A stretch of 5,827 nucleotides of DNA, taken from NCBI GenBank assembly GCA_003022815.1, contig PXSL01000072.1, positions 1-5,827 on the forward strand, given 5' to 3'. Positions 5,415 to 5,827 of this stretch are shown here, piece by piece (position 1 is the stretch's first letter; each line of letters starts with the position of its first letter). This DNA is from Halobacteriales archaeon SW_5_68_122 (lineage in GTDB: Archaea > Halobacteriota > Halobacteria > Halobacteriales > Haloarculaceae). Under the pieces are notes generated by a model. It searched no databases. It was not told the DNA's origin and worked only from the letters and a program-made list of their open reading frames with translations. The position numbers and the translations under genes are program-made.

Positions 5415-5827
5415 ATGCCCCACCAGCCAACTATCTCCGAAGAATCCGAGTTCGGGGGGCTACCTCGCCGGCTTCCAGATCAGGATGCAGTCCTCGTCGG
5501 ACGAGTCGTCGACGACAGTGAATTCGGTAGCTTGGTAGCCTACTACATCCGCGGCCGGGGAGACATCCTGCTCGGTCGATATGAGAATCGGGAATTCATG
5601 CCGGGGTACAGTATCGGGTGTGAGAGTCGGCTGATGTCAGCCTGTGTTCGAGAATTCAGCAGGGCTGACGTAGAGACTGAGCTATCGAGCGTCGGGAAAG
5701 CACTCCTGCAAGCATGGCACTTTGGCGATCTCACACCGCTGAGCCACAAACAAGCCCACGTCTATGCGCTCCGCGAGAAGGCAGGCTTCGGCCGGAACGA
5801 AACGGCGGCCATCCTCAGTATCTCCCC
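5415..5827 (+). CDS. Putative haloarchaeal transcriptional regulator with sigma-70 region 4/LuxR-like HTH (3' truncated by window)
   Basis: From ATG 5415 the frame stays open to the window end, giving 137 complete codons. The start is chosen for its position a few bases after the predicted transcription start, and no Shine-Dalgarno precedes it. Residues about 25-85 form a small domain with alternating hydrophobic stretches (DAVLVGRVVDD, GSLVAYYIRG, DILLGRYEN, MPGYSIGCES, LMSACVREF). I cannot assign it to a named family. Residues 106-137 (LTPLSHKQAHVYALREKAGFGRNETAAILSIS) match the pattern of the first helices of a sigma-70 region 4/LuxR-type HTH, where L-T-x-x-Q-A-x-V-x-x-L-R-E, then E-T-A-x-I-L-x-I-S leads into the recognition helix, which lies outside the window. 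Such proteins bind DNA. The targets here are unknown, though the inverted repeat just upstream is a candidate. Its codons (CTA, TTG, AGT, AGG, ACT) are less GC-biased than those of the ribosomal genes. A wholly different DNA-binding role remains possible. Confidence 0.75.
   Translation, partial: MPHQPTISEESEFGGLPRRLPDQDAVLVGRVVDDSEFGSLVAYYIRGRGDILLGRYENREFMPGYSIGCESRLMSACVREFSRADVETELSSVGKALLQAWHFGDLTPLSHKQAHVYALREKAGFGRNETAAILSIS

Noticed and set aside
5350..5538. 62-codon GTG-started frame overlapping the promoter and the 5' end of the regulator gene
   Set aside because: It spans the TATA-like element and palindrome and overlaps the better-supported frame from ATG 5415. It is serine-rich and resembles nothing.
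5629..5642. Inverted repeat GGCTGA-TG-TCAGCC inside the regulator gene
   Set aside because: The two-base spacer is too small for a hairpin loop and it lies in clear coding sequence. Short palindromes of this size are expected by chance.
5447..5660. Repeated Glu-Phe dipeptide (residues 12, 36, 60, 80) and three GAATTC sites suggesting an internal protein repeat
   Set aside because: The spacing is partly regular (24, 24, 20), but the segments between show almost no further identity when aligned by eye.

Overview
The window is the 3' part of an archaeal 'spc' ribosomal-protein operon, almost certainly from a halophilic archaeon (class Halobacteria). Evidence for this is the high GC content, the strongly acidic Asp/Glu-rich proteins, the archaeal/eukaryotic-type ribosomal proteins eL32 and eL19, and start codons preceded by GGAGG/GGTGA Shine-Dalgarno sequences. 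Gene order on the + strand is rpl6 (3' end only), rpl32e, rpl19e, rpl18, rps5, rpl30, rpl15, secY. The genes overlap by 1-8 bases or abut, so this is one translationally coupled transcript. It makes large-subunit proteins, one small-subunit protein and the SecY channel that receives nascent membrane proteins. An intrinsic terminator (hairpin plus six T) lies directly after secY.

Two operon genes are unusual. eL32 is about 100 residues longer than the usual haloarchaeal form because its N-terminal helix-hairpin-helix (HhH) domain and the acidic linker behind it occur twice in tandem. rps5 is damaged at its 5' end. A start codon with a perfect Shine-Dalgarno at 2154 opens the canonical N-terminus ([10 protein letters not shown]), but the frame is lost about ten codons later. 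The rest of uS5 resumes at the conserved [14 protein letters not shown] block in another frame. About 40 codons of the archaeal/eukaryotic N-terminal extension are missing, and the deletion length is not a multiple of three. An intact 166-residue frame can start at ATG 2165. This is either a real rearrangement with internal re-initiation or a sequence/assembly error.

After the terminator, about 235 bases hold no convincing gene. Then come an AT-rich promoter-like element (5380-5389), a perfect inverted repeat (8-bp arms, 4-bp spacer, 5391-5410), and an open reading frame starting at 5415 and running off the window. That frame encodes a haloarchaeal regulator-like protein whose visible end looks like the first two helices of a sigma-70 region 4/LuxR-type helix-turn-helix. 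The inverted repeat sits where the transcription start is expected, so it is a good candidate operator, possibly for self-control.

I found no tRNA, rRNA, CRISPR array or insertion sequence. The unusual signals are the uS5 lesion, the eL32 domain duplication and the palindrome-regulator unit. None of them amounts to a clearly new multi-gene system.
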